A stretch of DNA of 53,471 bases, from assembly GCA_963205265.1 (NCBI GenBank), contig CAUJJI010000041.1, positions 1 through 53,471 of the forward strand, given 5' to 3'. Position numbers and translations under genes: made by a program. How positions within the stretch are numbered: the first letter of the stretch is position 1; each line of letters opens with the position of its first letter. Shown piece by piece: positions 7,983-18,279 of the stretch. The stretch is from Pseudomonadota bacterium. Lineage in GTDB: Bacteria; Pseudomonadota; Alphaproteobacteria; Sphingomonadales; Sphingomonadaceae. The notes under the pieces are model-generated. The model saw nothing but the letters and a program-made list of their open reading frames with translations, did no database searches and was not told the origin of the DNA.

Positions 7983-9395
7983 TCAGGGCCGGTCGGCGCG
8001 TGCGAGCTCGGTTTTCGGGCGCTTCCCGTCGGGCGCCGCGTCCCGGACATAGACGTCGGTGCGGAAGGCGATGCCGCCGCGTTCGGGCATGGCGGTCAGG
8101 TAGGTGATGTAGACCGGCACGAATTCGGGAAGCGCGATGCGCTGCTCGGGTTGGCTCACGCGCTGCGGCAGCGGCCGGTCCAGCAGCCAGCGGCCGAGCC
8201 GCGCGGCGTCCTCCAGCCGGACGCAGCCCGAGCTGAACTGGCGCGCGTCCTTCTTCAGCAGGTCCTTGTCGGGCGTGTCGTGGAGGAAGATGCCCTGCTC
8301 GTTGGGGAATTCGAACTTCACCTTGCCCATGAAATTCGCCTTGCCGGGCAATTGCCGGACGCGCGGCATGTCGACCGTTCCCGCCGCGACTGCCGGCCAG
8401 TCGATCCGCATCGGATCAACGACGCCGGCTTCGGGGCTCCAGTCGGACAGCACTTCGTAGCCGCCGTGCTTGAGATAGCCGATGCCCTTGTCGACCACGT
8501 TGGCGGCGATCCGGCTCTGCACCAAGTCGCCGGGGACGTTCCAGTAGGGATTGACGATGGCATGGCGGATGAAGCCGGCGATCATCGGCGTCTGCTGCGC
8601 CGACTTGCCGACGACCACGCGCATGTTGCCGACGGGCTTGCCGTCCTCGTACATCCACAGCCGCGCCGAGGCGGCGTCGACGAGGACGTAGCGCCTGCCG
8701 GGATTGGCGGGCAGGGCGCGGACGCGCTCGAGATTGCGCATGATCTGCGCGCGCTGGCGCGCATCGTAGCGCGGGCCGGCAAGGCCCTGGCGCAAGGGGG
8801 CATAGAGCGGGTGCATCCAGGCCATGTCGGCGACATACTGCCGCAGCGAGGGTGCCGAGGCCGCGGCCTCGAGCGCCGCGGCAGTGCTGGGCACGACCGG
8901 GGCCAGGGCCGGGCTTTCGTAGATCATCGGCGTGCGACTGGCGCGGCGCAGGGCCTTGACATAGCGCACGAGGCTGTCGGACAGCGCCAGCTCGGCCTTG
9001 GCCAGCGCTTCGGGCGTCGGCTCGGCAGCGCGTTCCAGCGCCTTTTCCAGGCGGCCGGCTTTCAGCTTGCCCGGCTTGAGCCCGTCCAGCCTGGCGCTGT
9101 CGACTTCGCGCAGCAGCAGGCCGGCGGCGGGCGAGATCCGGCCGGCATCGTCGAGCCACAGCGGCCTGTTGCCGCGGGCGAGGTAGAAGGCGCGCAGGTC
9201 GCCCCGGGCGCGCTCGCCGATCTCGCTCCGGATCGCCGAAGCGAGCGAGGGCGAGACCGCGGCCGGGCCGTCCTGGGCAAGGGCTGCAGGCGCGGCGGGC
9301 AAAGGAGCCAGCACCGCCGCGCCCACTGCAAGCAAGAGCGGCCGGACCGAGCGGAATCTGCAAGACCCGTCAGGGGCCGGACCGGACCTGCTCAT
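7983..9395 (-). CDS. L,D-transpeptidase (YcbB/LdtD-like)
   Basis: A 470-residue periplasmic murein enzyme. After a signal peptide (about 18-41) comes a YcbB-type scaffold and peptidoglycan-binding region, then the YkuD catalytic domain. The active site reads FLHDTPD followed by SSGCVRLED, with catalytic Cys391; the Ser-Ser-Gly-Cys form, rather than Ser-His-Gly-Cys, is usual for YcbB relatives. These enzymes make 3-3 crosslinks in peptidoglycan and can bypass penicillin-binding proteins. It starts six bases after the glycine-zipper lipoprotein gene, so the pair is likely one transcript and points to an envelope role for both. Confidence 0.9.
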   Translation of the reverse strand: MSRSGPAPDGSCRFRSVRPLLLAVGAAVLAPLPAAPAALAQDGPAAVSPSLASAIRSEIGERARGDLRAFYLARGNRPLWLDDAGRISPAAGLLLREVDSARLDGLKPGKLKAGRLEKALERAAEPTPEALAKAELALSDSLVRYVKALRRASRTPMIYESPALAPVVPSTAAALEAAASAPSLRQYVADMAWMHPLYAPLRQGLAGPRYDARQRAQIMRNLERVRALPANPGRRYVLVDAASARLWMYEDGKPVGNMRVVVGKSAQQTPMIAGFIRHAIVNPYWNVPGDLVQSRIAANVVDKGIGYLKHGGYEVLSDWSPEAGVVDPMRIDWPAVAAGTVDMPRVRQLPGKANFMGKVKFEFPNEQGIFLHDTPDKDLLKKDARQFSSGCVRLEDAARLGRWLLDRPLPQRVSQPEQRIALPEFVPVYITYLTAMPERGGIAFRTDVYVRDAAPDGKRPKTELARADRP

Positions 9396-9401
9396 CGTGC
9401 C

Positions 9402-9989
9402 TCAGCCGCGTTCGCCCGAGCGATAGCCGGTCGGCTGCACCATCGGCGTGCTCTGGTAGGGCGCACCTTCGTAGTACTGTCCTTCGCGGACATAGCCGTC
9501 GACGCAGCCGTCGTTGTTCGAATCGGCCCAGATCGCGCCGGCGAGGCCGCCGACCGCGGCACCGACCAGGGCGCCGCCCAACACGCTCACGCCGCCGGCA
9601 AGCGCACCGACGCCGGCTCCGGTCGCGGCGCCGACTCCGGCCCCGGTCAGGGCAGAGCCGCCGACCGAGCGGCAGTCACGGGGCGCGGCGGCCGACTGGT
9701 ACTGGCCCGGCGAGCCGGAATAGTACTGGCCTTCGCGGACATAGCCGTCGACACGGCCGTCGTTGTCGCGATCGGCCCAGACCGCCCCGGCGAGGCCGCC
9801 GACGGCTGCGCCGATCACGGCACCGGTGAGGATGTCGCCGCCGGCCAGGGCCGAGACGCCCGCACCGGCTGCACCGCCAATGGCGGCACCGGTGCCGGCG
9901 CTTGCCAGCGTGCGGTCCTGGTTCATCGAAGAGCAGGCGCCAAGCGGAAGTGCGGCGGCTGCCAGAAGCATGAGAACGTTCGGTTTCAC
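9402..9989 (-). CDS. Duplicated glycine-zipper lipoprotein with EF-hand-like loops
   Basis: A 195-residue lipoprotein (lipobox LGAC near residue 18) made of two copies of one module. Each copy has a glycine-zipper helix pair (TGAVIGAAVGGLAGA and GGALVGAAVGGLAGA) followed by a DxDxDG loop (DRDNDGRVDGYVREGQYY and DSNNDGCVDGYVREGQYY). The glycine zippers suggest membrane-embedded or oligomerising hairpins, and the acidic loops resemble EF-hand or dockerin calcium sites. The start is a GTG at 9989 with GGAGAA upstream. A later Met in frame would cut the signal sequence. It precedes the L,D-transpeptidase by six bases. Confidence 0.82.
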   Translation of the reverse strand: MKPNVLMLLAAAALPLGACSSMNQDRTLASAGTGAAIGGAAGAGVSALAGGDILTGAVIGAAVGGLAGAVWADRDNDGRVDGYVREGQYYSGSPGQYQSAAAPRDCRSVGGSALTGAGVGAATGAGVGALAGGVSVLGGALVGAAVGGLAGAIWADSNNDGCVDGYVREGQYYEGAPYQSTPMVQPTGYRSGERG

Positions 9990-10111
9990 AGGGATTCTCC
10001 TTCGTGACGCGTGGCGGCGGACGTCTTGCGTGCCGCCGGCAGAGGGAATGCCTCCCGCGCGGCATAACCCGGCAGGCCCGGTAGGGTTCCTCGGCTCGGC
10101 GCTCGGCGGTG

Positions 10112-11365
10112 TCAGCGCGTCGCGCGGCGATCGATCGTGGCGGTCACGGCGACGTCCATCGTGACGTTGCCGACGGTGCGGACCATGTCCGGCAGCATCT
10201 CCACCGCGACGAGCAGGGCGAGCGGTTCGATCGGCACGCCCATGGCCAGGGCGATCGGGCCGGTCGAGGCGATGAAGCTGATGGTCCCGGGCAGCGAGAC
10301 CGAGCCGATCGTCGTCAGCAGCGCCACGCCCAGGCCCGCCGCCATTGTCGCGGGGCTGAGCTCGACCCCGGCCAGCCCGGCCGCATAGACGACCACGGCG
10401 AGATTCATCGCCGGGCTGGTCGCGCGGAACAGCGCGACGGCAAGCGGCAGGACGAATTCGGCACTGGTATCCTTCACGCCCAGCTGCCGGCAGGCTGCGA
10501 GCATCGCCGGCAGGCTCGCCAGCGAGGACTGCGTCGACAGGGCGACCGCCTGCGCCGGCAGGACCGCGCGGGCGAATTCCGTCGGGCCCAGCCGCGCGGC
10601 CAGCATGGCCAGGACATAGCCGGCGACCAGGACGACGAGGCCGACCGCGATCACCAGCGCGACATAGTGCGCCAGCGCGCCGATCGCCGCCGCGCCGCTG
10701 CCGGCGGCGACGCCGAGCGCGAGCGCGAAGATGCCGAGGGGCGCGAGCCGAAGCACCCAGCCGATCACCACCATCATCGCCCCGGCCAGGGCTTCGAACA
10801 GCAGCGAAAGCTGGCGGCGCGGCGCTTCGGGGAGGCGGGTCGTCGCCACTGCGAAAAGCGCGAAGAAGACGATCAGCGGCACCATCGCCTCGTCCGCCGC
10901 CGCCGCCACGACATTGGCCGGGATCAGCGAGGCGACGAAATCGGCGAAGCCCGGCAGCGGGCCCGAGGCGGCGGGACTCATGCCGCCCAGCGCCGCGGCG
11001 GCGCGGGCCGGGATCGGCACGGCGCGCAGCAGCAGCGGCATGAGCAGGACCGCCATCAGCCCGCCGCCGGCAAGGATCGCCGCGAACAGGCCCAGCGTGC
11101 GCCGCGCCATCCGCCCGGCCTGCGCCGCGGCGACGGTGCCGACGATACCGGTGAACAGCAGCGAGACCACCAGCGGCAGGATGGTCATCGTCAGCGCCCG
11201 CAGCCACAGGTCCCCGACCGGCCGCGCGACGGCCAGGATCGGCGCCTCGGCCGCGCTGCCGCGCAGCAGCAGTCCGATCACCAGGCCTGCCGCGAGGCCG
11301 GCGAAGGCCAGTTTCGCCGGCACGCGGATCTCCGGCATCGTCGCGCTGCTTGCTTCCCCGGCCAT
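10112..11365 (-). CDS. Dicarboxylate/amino acid:cation symporter (DAACS family)
   Basis: A roughly 417-residue inner-membrane transporter of the GltP/DctA-type sodium or proton symporter family. It has some eight hydrophobic helices and two re-entrant regions; recognisable parts include TMTILPLVVSLLFTGIVG, the serine-rich hairpin AQAVALSTQSSLASLP, and TSPAMNLAVVVYAAG in the ion/substrate site. Substrates are usually C4-dicarboxylates, glutamate or aspartate. The frame extends to 11425, but the ATG at 11365 has GGGGAG at a good distance and avoids a charged extension; an ATG at 11338 is also possible. It diverges from glmM. Confidence 0.85.
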   Translation of the reverse strand: MAGEASSATMPEIRVPAKLAFAGLAAGLVIGLLLRGSAAEAPILAVARPVGDLWLRALTMTILPLVVSLLFTGIVGTVAAAQAGRMARRTLGLFAAILAGGGLMAVLLMPLLLRAVPIPARAAAALGGMSPAASGPLPGFADFVASLIPANVVAAAADEAMVPLIVFFALFAVATTRLPEAPRRQLSLLFEALAGAMMVVIGWVLRLAPLGIFALALGVAAGSGAAAIGALAHYVALVIAVGLVVLVAGYVLAMLAARLGPTEFARAVLPAQAVALSTQSSLASLPAMLAACRQLGVKDTSAEFVLPLAVALFRATSPAMNLAVVVYAAGLAGVELSPATMAAGLGVALLTTIGSVSLPGTISFIASTGPIALAMGVPIEPLALLVAVEMLPDMVRTVGNVTMDVAVTATIDRRATR

Positions 11366-11463
11366 CCGGCTCCCCGTCGCTCTACAGGCTTGTCCGGGCG
11401 TGACATTAGCCGCTGCAGGCGACATAGCAAAATTGTCGGGAATTCTCGGGCTATGGGCGAGTC

Positions 11464-12803
<1,340 letters not shown>

Positions 12804-12804
<1 letters not shown>

Positions 12805-13031
12805 TGCTGGAGATGCGGCCCGACTGCGAGCGTTGCGGTATCGACCTGCTGGCGGCGGCGCCGGGCGCGTTCATCTGCAGCTTCGAATGCACCTTCTGCG
12901 CCGAATGCGCCGATGCTCTCGACGATCTCTGCCCCAATTGCGGCGGCGAGCTGGTCGACCGCCCGACCCGCGCCAGGAAGCACCACGCCGCGTCGCCGCC
13001 CTCCACCCAGCGGCGGTACAAGGGCTCATGA
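12804..13031 (+). CDS. DUF1272-type zinc-ribbon protein
   Basis: A 75-residue protein with four Cys pairs or singles arranged as CERC, CSFEC, FCAEC and CPNC, typical of DUF1272 small zinc-binding proteins. The last third is a basic tail. The ATG at 12804 overlaps the glmM stop as TGATG, and its own stop overlaps the thiD start as ATGA, so it is translated as part of the operon. The family has no assigned function. Confidence 0.85.
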
Positions 13032-13777
13032 CCCGCCTGCCGCGAATCCTCTCGATCGCCGGCTCGGACAGTTCGGGCGGGGCGGGAATCCAGGCCGACA
13101 TCAAGACGATCTGCATGCTCGGCGGCTATGCGATGACCGCGATCACCGCCGTCACCGCGCAGAATACGCTGGGCGTGACGATGGTCGAGGCGCTGTCGCC
13201 GGAAATGGTCGCGGCGCAGATCGACGCCTGCATTTCCGACATCGGCGTCGATGCGGTGAAGATCGGCATGCTCGGTTCGCCCGGGATCGCCGCGGTCGTC
13301 GCCGACCGGCTGCAGGGGCTCGGGGTGCCGGTGGTCTTCGACCCGGTGATGATCGCGACCAGCGGCGCGGCTCTGGCCGACGACGCGACGATCGCCGGGT
13401 TCGAGCGGCTCATGGCGCTGGCGGCGCTGACCACGCCCAACGTTGCCGAGCTGGCGGCGCTCGGCGGCGAGGCCGGCATGGCCGCGCGCGGCGTCGCCTA
13501 TCTCGCCAAGGGCGGCGATGCCGATGGCGACGTCGTCGAGGACCGGCTGGTCGTGCCCGGCCGCCCGCCGGTGGTCTGGCAGGCCCGGCGCCTCGTCACG
13601 CGGCACACCCACGGCACCGGCTGTACCCTCGCCAGCGCGATCGCGACTTTCCTGGGCCGGGGGATGGAACTGGAAGCGGCGATCGTCGACGCGCGCAATT
13701 TCGTCCGCGCCGCGCTGGCCGCGGCGCCGCGGTTCGGGAAAGGCCACGGGCCGCTGGGGCACCAGGCGGTGCGGTAG
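13028..13777 (+). CDS. thiD: Hydroxymethylpyrimidine/phosphomethylpyrimidine kinase
   Basis: A 249-residue ribokinase-fold enzyme that phosphorylates HMP and then HMP-phosphate in thiamine biosynthesis. Signatures are SIAGSDSSGGAGIQADIKT at the substrate site, KIGMLGSP, VFDPVMIATSG, and the anion-hole/catalytic motif HGTGCTLASA. The region between TTPNVAEL and AKGGD is shorter than usual, by what looks like a lost helix, leaving the protein about ten residues below typical length. The ATG overlaps the upstream DUF1272 stop. A palindromic element follows directly. Confidence 0.94.
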   Translation: MTRLPRILSIAGSDSSGGAGIQADIKTICMLGGYAMTAITAVTAQNTLGVTMVEALSPEMVAAQIDACISDIGVDAVKIGMLGSPGIAAVVADRLQGLGVPVVFDPVMIATSGAALADDATIAGFERLMALAALTTPNVAELAALGGEAGMAARGVAYLAKGGDADGDVVEDRLVVPGRPPVVWQARRLVTRHTHGTGCTLASAIATFLGRGMELEAAIVDARNFVRAALAAAPRFGKGHGPLGHQAVR

Positions 13778-13782
13778 GTTTA

Positions 13783-13960
13783 CCTTCCCCCTTGATGGGG
13801 GAAGGATGAGGAGACTTGGCCGCGAAGCGGCCTAGTCGCAGCTGGATGGGGGTGCGCGTGCCCCAGGCGCTTGGCCGAGAGGAGAAAACACCCCCTCCCA
13901 ACTGCGGCTAGTTCGCTGCGCTCTCAAGCCTGCGTATCCCTACCCCATCGAGGGGGAGGG
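13783..13960. repeat. Palindromic intergenic element, third family
   Basis: Left arm from 13783 (CCTTCCCCCTTGATGGGGGA) and right arm to 13960 (CCCCATCGAGGGGGAGGG) are complementary, and the inner tracts tagtcgcagctggatggggg and ccctcccaactgcggctag pair as well. The arms are about 70 bases with some 40 between them. It fills the gap between the convergent thiD and LOG-family genes and could terminate both. No gene is visible in it. Confidence 0.72.
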
Positions 13961-13969
13961 CAAAGCGAA

Positions 13970-14842
13970 CTAGCAATCCAGCTCGTAGAAATCGACGATC
14001 TTCTGCCAGCCCTCCGCCGCCGTCTCGACCCAGTGGAACAGCTCGGTATCGTTGGGATTGATCACGCCTTCCTCGGCCATGGCTTCGAAGTTGATGATGC
14101 GGGTCCAGTATTCCCTGCCGAACAGCAACACGGGAATCGGCTTCATCTTGCCGGTCTGGATCAGCGTCAGCAGCTCGAGCAGTTCGTCGAGCGTGCCGAA
14201 GCCGCCGGGGAACACCGCCACGGCGCGGGCGCGGAGCAGGAAGTGCATCTTGCGCAGCGCGAAGTAGTGGAACTGGAAGGACAGCGAGGGCGTGACGTAC
14301 GCGTTCGGCGCCTGTTCGTGCGGCAGCAGGATGTTGAGGCCGATCGTCTCCGACCCGGCCTCGACGGCGCCGCGGTTCGCCGCTTCCATGATCGACGGGC
14401 CGCCGCCCGAGCAGACGACGAACTGCCGCATCCCCTGCTCGACGATCGCGCATTCGCTGACGATGCGACCCAGCTGGCGCGCTTCCTCGTAATAGCGCGA
14501 CTTGGCGATCAGCCGCTCGACGACGGCCTTGCGCTCGGGCGTGGTGGCCGTGGCGCGGACCGCCTCGCAGTGCTCGGGAGAGGGAATCCGGGCCGAGCCG
14601 TAGACGACCAGGGTCGAGCCGATCTTCGCCTCGTCGAGCAGCATTTCGGGCTTCAGCAGCTCGAGCTGGAAGCGGACCGGCCGCAGTTCCTCGCGCAGCA
14701 GGAACTCGGTGTCGCGGAAAGCCAGGCGGTAGGACGGGCTTTGCGTCTGCGGCGTGGCATGGGCCTGGGCGTCGGCGAAGCTGGCTTCCTGCTCGGCCTT
14801 GTAGAAGCGGCGGCGGGTGAGTCTTTTTTCTTCTTCGGTCAT
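13970..14842 (-). CDS. LOG-family (TIGR00730-like) nucleotide phosphoribohydrolase
   Basis: A 290-residue Rossmann-fold protein of the LOG/'lysine decarboxylase-like' family. The hallmark PGGFGTLDE is present, together with a nucleotide-binding stretch VCSGGGPSIMEAANRGA and the arginine-bearing segment FALRKMHFLLRAR. Members cleave the glycosidic bond of nucleoside 5'-monophosphates; some make cytokinins and longer bacterial ones act like PpnN in nucleotide turnover. A roughly 90-residue N-terminal extension precedes the core. The start at 14842 (MTEEEKR) is one choice; an ATG at 14854 is equally possible and neither has a strong ribosome binding site. Confidence 0.85.
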   Translation of the reverse strand: MTEEEKRLTRRRFYKAEQEASFADAQAHATPQTQSPSYRLAFRDTEFLLREELRPVRFQLELLKPEMLLDEAKIGSTLVVYGSARIPSPEHCEAVRATATTPERKAVVERLIAKSRYYEEARQLGRIVSECAIVEQGMRQFVVCSGGGPSIMEAANRGAVEAGSETIGLNILLPHEQAPNAYVTPSLSFQFHYFALRKMHFLLRARAVAVFPGGFGTLDELLELLTLIQTGKMKPIPVLLFGREYWTRIINFEAMAEEGVINPNDTELFHWVETAAEGWQKIVDFYELDC

Positions 14843-14926
14843 GGCGCATGCCATGGCCTGCGAGAGCTTGCCCTGTCGAGCCCAAATGGCGCAGCTGCGC
14901 CATCGGGCTGTCGCGGGAAGCGGCGA

Positions 14927-16420
14927 TCAGCGGTCGCGCAGCTCGGCGTCCTGCGGCGCGGAGTCGACGGTGCGGGTGCTCAAGGGCCGCGGCGCGGGAT
15001 CGTCGTCCCAGTCGAACAGCTTGCCGCGCACGCGCTCGTAGTTGATCTGCGGATCGTAGAGCGGGCCGCCGTCCAGCCCGAGGTCGCGGGCCTCGGCCTT
15101 GCCGATGGCGGCAAGCAGCGAGAAGCCGGCGACATAGGCGTTGCGCCGCGCCGTCACCAGCCGCACCCGCGCCTGCAGCAGTTCCTGCTCGGCGTTGAGG
15201 ATGTCGAGCACCGTGCGGTTGCCGACCGAGTTCTCCGCGCGCACGCCCTGGAGGCTGAGCTCCGCGGCGGCGACGGCGGTCTGGCTGGAAGCGATGATCT
15301 CGTTGGTGGCCTGCCACGAGGAATAGGTGGCGCGCACCTGCGCGACGATGTCGCGCTCCATCGCGATCTCCCGCTCCATGGCGGCGGCAGCGCGGGCCTG
15401 GCTCTGGCGGCGCAGGGCCGCGGGCAGGCCGCCCTGGAACAGCGGGATCGTCGCCCGCAGCCCGGCGCTGGCCGACGTGGAACTCTGGTCGAACAGGTTC
15501 GAAGTCGATCCCCCCAGCGTCCCGAGGTAGTCCGAGCCGCTGCCGGTGCCGAAGACTTCCAGCCGCGGCAGGCGCAGCGAGCCGGCGACGGCCACGTCGC
15601 GCTCGGCCGCACGCGTTCGCGCCTTGGCGGCGATCAGGTCGGGATTGCTGTCGAGCGCGGCGGCGAGCGCTTCCTCGGGGCTGGCGGGGAGATTGGGCAG
15701 CGGCGGCGGCGGCTCGAGTCGGCCGGGCGCCGTGCCGACGAGCTGGATGTAGCTCTCGCGCGCGGCGATCAGGCTCGCTTCGGCCGAACGCGCGTCGCCC
15801 TTGGCAAGCTGCAGCCGCGCTTCGGACTGGGCGACGTCGGTCCGGGTCAGCTCGCCGATCTCGAAGCGGTCGGTCGTGGCGCGAAGGTCGGTTTCCAGGA
15901 CCTTCACCAGGTTGCGGCGCAGGTCGACCACCGCTTCGGACAGGTTCACGTCCATGTAGGCGGCCACCACTTGCGAGAAGACCGACGATTCGGTGCCGCG
16001 CAGGTCGGCGCGCCCGGCTTCGATCCGCGACTTGGCGGCGCCAACCGAATTGCGCACCGCTCCGCCCGAATATATCGGCACGCCCAGCGAGACCTGGCCG
16101 GACAGCTGGCGCTCCGGGCTGGTCGGGATCTTCCCGCTGTCGTGCAGGTATTCGGTGAAGCTGCCGCTGGCGCTGAGCCGCGGCAGGCCGTCGGCGCGCT
16201 CGATCGGCACGGTCTCGTCCAGCGCGCGCTGGTCGGCGCGCGCCGATTGCAGCGTCGGATTGGTGCGATAGGCCTGGACCAGGGCCTCGCGCAGGCCTTC
16301 GGCAGCGGCCGGCGGGGCAGCGATGGCCACGCCGGCGGTGACGGCAAGCAGCACTGCCAGCCGTCTCGCGGGCAGGCTCCGGCGGCTGGCGCGTTCAGGT
16401 GCAAGGCGGTCGGGGGACAA
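14927..16420 (-). CDS. TolC-family outer membrane channel protein
   Basis: A roughly 497-residue outer-membrane efflux channel component. A signal peptide (RRLAVLLAVTAGVAIAAPP then AAAEG) is followed by two homologous helical/barrel halves with typical phrases: AYRTNPTLQSARA, LPRLSASG, GELTRTDVAQSEARL, NPDLIAAKAR and SVGNRTVLDILNAEQELL. TolC works with RND, ABC or MFS pumps; the RND pair at 30702-34915 lacks its own channel gene, so this is a candidate partner. The start is uncertain: a TTG at 16420 gives a sensible signal peptide, while an in-frame ATG at 16507 would add 29 residues. It diverges from the flavoprotein gene. Confidence 0.85.
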   Translation of the reverse strand: MSPDRLAPERASRRSLPARRLAVLLAVTAGVAIAAPPAAAEGLREALVQAYRTNPTLQSARADQRALDETVPIERADGLPRLSASGSFTEYLHDSGKIPTSPERQLSGQVSLGVPIYSGGAVRNSVGAAKSRIEAGRADLRGTESSVFSQVVAAYMDVNLSEAVVDLRRNLVKVLETDLRATTDRFEIGELTRTDVAQSEARLQLAKGDARSAEASLIAARESYIQLVGTAPGRLEPPPPLPNLPASPEEALAAALDSNPDLIAAKARTRAAERDVAVAGSLRLPRLEVFGTGSGSDYLGTLGGSTSNLFDQSSTSASAGLRATIPLFQGGLPAALRRQSQARAAAAMEREIAMERDIVAQVRATYSSWQATNEIIASSQTAVAAAELSLQGVRAENSVGNRTVLDILNAEQELLQARVRLVTARRNAYVAGFSLLAAIGKAEARDLGLDGGPLYDPQINYERVRGKLFDWDDDPAPRPLSTRTVDSAPQDAELRDR

Positions 16421-16585
16421 GGGAATGAGCAGCGCAATCCGATCAGGTGAATGGCAGCCAGATTGACCCGATCGCGGGACGATCGGGCAATACGCAATTT
16501 GCGGCATTTCGCCGCCGCGCTCGCCGCCACATCCTGCCTTGCTGAAGCAAGCGCCCGGTGCGGGGGGCGAGCGCGGGGTGTGCAG

Positions 16586-17854
16586 ATGTCGTCCAGACCA
16601 GTTCACGGGCCCTCGACGGCGAGACGGGCTCTTCTCGGCGGAGCTCTTGGCTCGGCCGGCCTGATGGCCATGCCCCGGGCCGGCCTCGCCGCCGCTCCGG
16701 CCGCAATGCCGACGCCGGCGGCGGGGATGAAGCCGCGGCTGGCACCGATGCGGGTGTCGCCCGACCAGCTCATCGACATGAAGTGCTGCATCCGGCCGCT
16801 GCGGGCGGCCGGCCCCAATCTCGGCACGGAAATCGTCGGCGACCGCCTCGTCGTCCACAATTACGGCCATGGCGGCAGCGGCTGGTCGCTGTCGTGGGGA
16901 TCGGCCGAGGTCGCCGTCGGCAAGGCGCTCTCGGTCCTGCCCGAAAGCATAGCCGTGGTCGGTTGCGGCATCGTCGGGCTCACCTCGGCGGTGGTGGCGC
17001 AGCGGGCCGGGCTCAAAGTGACGATCTATGCGCGCGAGCTGCTGCCGCGGACCCGCTCGTTCCGCGCCAGCGGCTCCTACACGCCGGGCTCGCGGATCGC
17101 GCTGGTCGGCCCCGCCGGTGCGCAGTTCCCCGAGCTGTGGGAGCAGATGGCCCGCTTCTCCTGGAAGATGTTCCGCACGTTCCTCGGCCTGCCGGGCAAC
17201 CCGGTCGAGTTCTGCGATTCCTACAACGTCTCGGACAAGCCGATCGAGCGGCGCAAATGGCCGCCCAATCCGGCGATTGCCGGCAGCTGGGAGACGGCCG
17301 GCCTGCCGCAGCAGAATTCCGAGTTCGCCCATCTCGACGAGCGGATCCGCGACATCGTCCCGCAGCCGGTCGACCTGGCGCCCGAGGAGAACCCTTTCGA
17401 CACGCCCTATGCGCAGCGCTCGTCGCACATGTATTTCAACTTCCCGGCCTACGGGCACATGCTGCTGACCGAGTTCTTCGAGCGCGGCGGCCGCTACGTG
17501 ATGCGCGATTTCCATTCGCCCGCGGAATTCGCCGGCCTGCCCGAAAAGGTCGTCATCCACGCGACCGGCTATGCCGCGCGGGACCTCTGGCAGGACCGCA
17601 CGATCATCCCGGTCCGCGGCCAGACCGGCTGGCTCGTCCCGCAGCCGGAAGCGCATTACAGCCTGCGCAGCAACAACATGTCGCTGCTGTCGAAAGCGGA
17701 CGGCGTCGTCGTGATGAACAACAATCCCGACATGGGCGACATGCTGGGCGTCGGCGACAGCACCGAGCTGCCCAACCGCGCGCCGATCGAAGAGGCGCTG
17801 GCCGCCTTGGCGCCCCTCTTCGCGCCCCTGGCCGTGCGCGGAGGCCGGTCGTGA
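16586..17854 (+). CDS. Exported FAD-dependent D-amino-acid-oxidase-like protein, permuted
   Basis: A 422-residue flavoprotein with a Tat-like signal (Arg13-Arg14 in TARRALLGG, then a hydrophobic stretch). The motif order is unusual. The block RPLRAAGP (70-77) plus HNYGHGGSGW (91-100), which normally closes DAAO, comes first. The FAD-binding Rossmann motif VVGCGIVGLTSAVVAQRAG (124-142) follows, and the sequence ends near VRGQTGWLVPQ and a short tail. This reads as a circular permutation of the DAAO fold. The ATG at 16586 gives the shortest clean Tat signal. The stop overlaps the start of a c-type cytochrome gene, suggesting electrons go to cytochrome c and not to oxygen. Substrate unknown; some D- or N-substituted amino acid is plausible. 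Confidence 0.8.
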   Translation: MSSRPVHGPSTARRALLGGALGSAGLMAMPRAGLAAAPAAMPTPAAGMKPRLAPMRVSPDQLIDMKCCIRPLRAAGPNLGTEIVGDRLVVHNYGHGGSGWSLSWGSAEVAVGKALSVLPESIAVVGCGIVGLTSAVVAQRAGLKVTIYARELLPRTRSFRASGSYTPGSRIALVGPAGAQFPELWEQMARFSWKMFRTFLGLPGNPVEFCDSYNVSDKPIERRKWPPNPAIAGSWETAGLPQQNSEFAHLDERIRDIVPQPVDLAPEENPFDTPYAQRSSHMYFNFPAYGHMLLTEFFERGGRYVMRDFHSPAEFAGLPEKVVIHATGYAARDLWQDRTIIPVRGQTGWLVPQPEAHYSLRSNNMSLLSKADGVVVMNNNPDMGDMLGVGDSTELPNRAPIEEALAALAPLFAPLAVRGGRS

Positions 17855-18279
17855 GGCGCGGCGCGTCGATCCTTGCGGCGGCGGCGCTGGCGGTGATCGC
17901 TTCGGCCCTGTCGGCCGCTCCGAAGGCGCGGGGAACCGGAGCCGGCGTCTATACCGAAGCGCAGGCCGGCGAGGGCGCCCGCGTCTATGCGGTGCGCTGT
18001 GCCATGTGCCACGGGCCCGGCCTGGCGGGCACGGTCGAGACGCCCGGGCTCGTCGGCAAATTCATGGCGAACTGGGCAGGTAGGCCGCTGGGCGATCTCT
18101 ACGACTATCTCGGCCGGGCCATGCCGCAACCCTCTCCCGGTTCGCTGACCGCCGAGGACAATGCCCGGCTGGTGGCGTTCCTGCTCAAGGCCAACGGAGT
18201 TGCGGCGGGGACCACGGCCCTGCCCGCCGACAGCGCGGCCCTGCGCCGCCTTGTGCTGGAACCGGTGCGGCCACGCTGA
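17851..18279 (+). CDS. Exported c-type cytochrome paired with the flavoprotein
   Basis: A 142-residue protein with an N-terminal signal sequence, a single heme-c site CAMCH (Cys50, Cys53, His54), a central LYDYLGRAMPQP in which the Met is the likely sixth ligand, and a C-terminal helix ARLVAFLLKANG. It resembles the small cytochrome domains that serve alcohol and PQQ dehydrogenases. The GTG start overlaps the flavoprotein stop (GTGA), with GGAGG upstream, so the two are translationally coupled. I infer that it is the electron acceptor of the permuted flavoprotein. Confidence 0.85.
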   Translation: MRRGASILAAAALAVIASALSAAPKARGTGAGVYTEAQAGEGARVYAVRCAMCHGPGLAGTVETPGLVGKFMANWAGRPLGDLYDYLGRAMPQPSPGSLTAEDNARLVAFLLKANGVAAGTTALPADSAALRRLVLEPVRPR

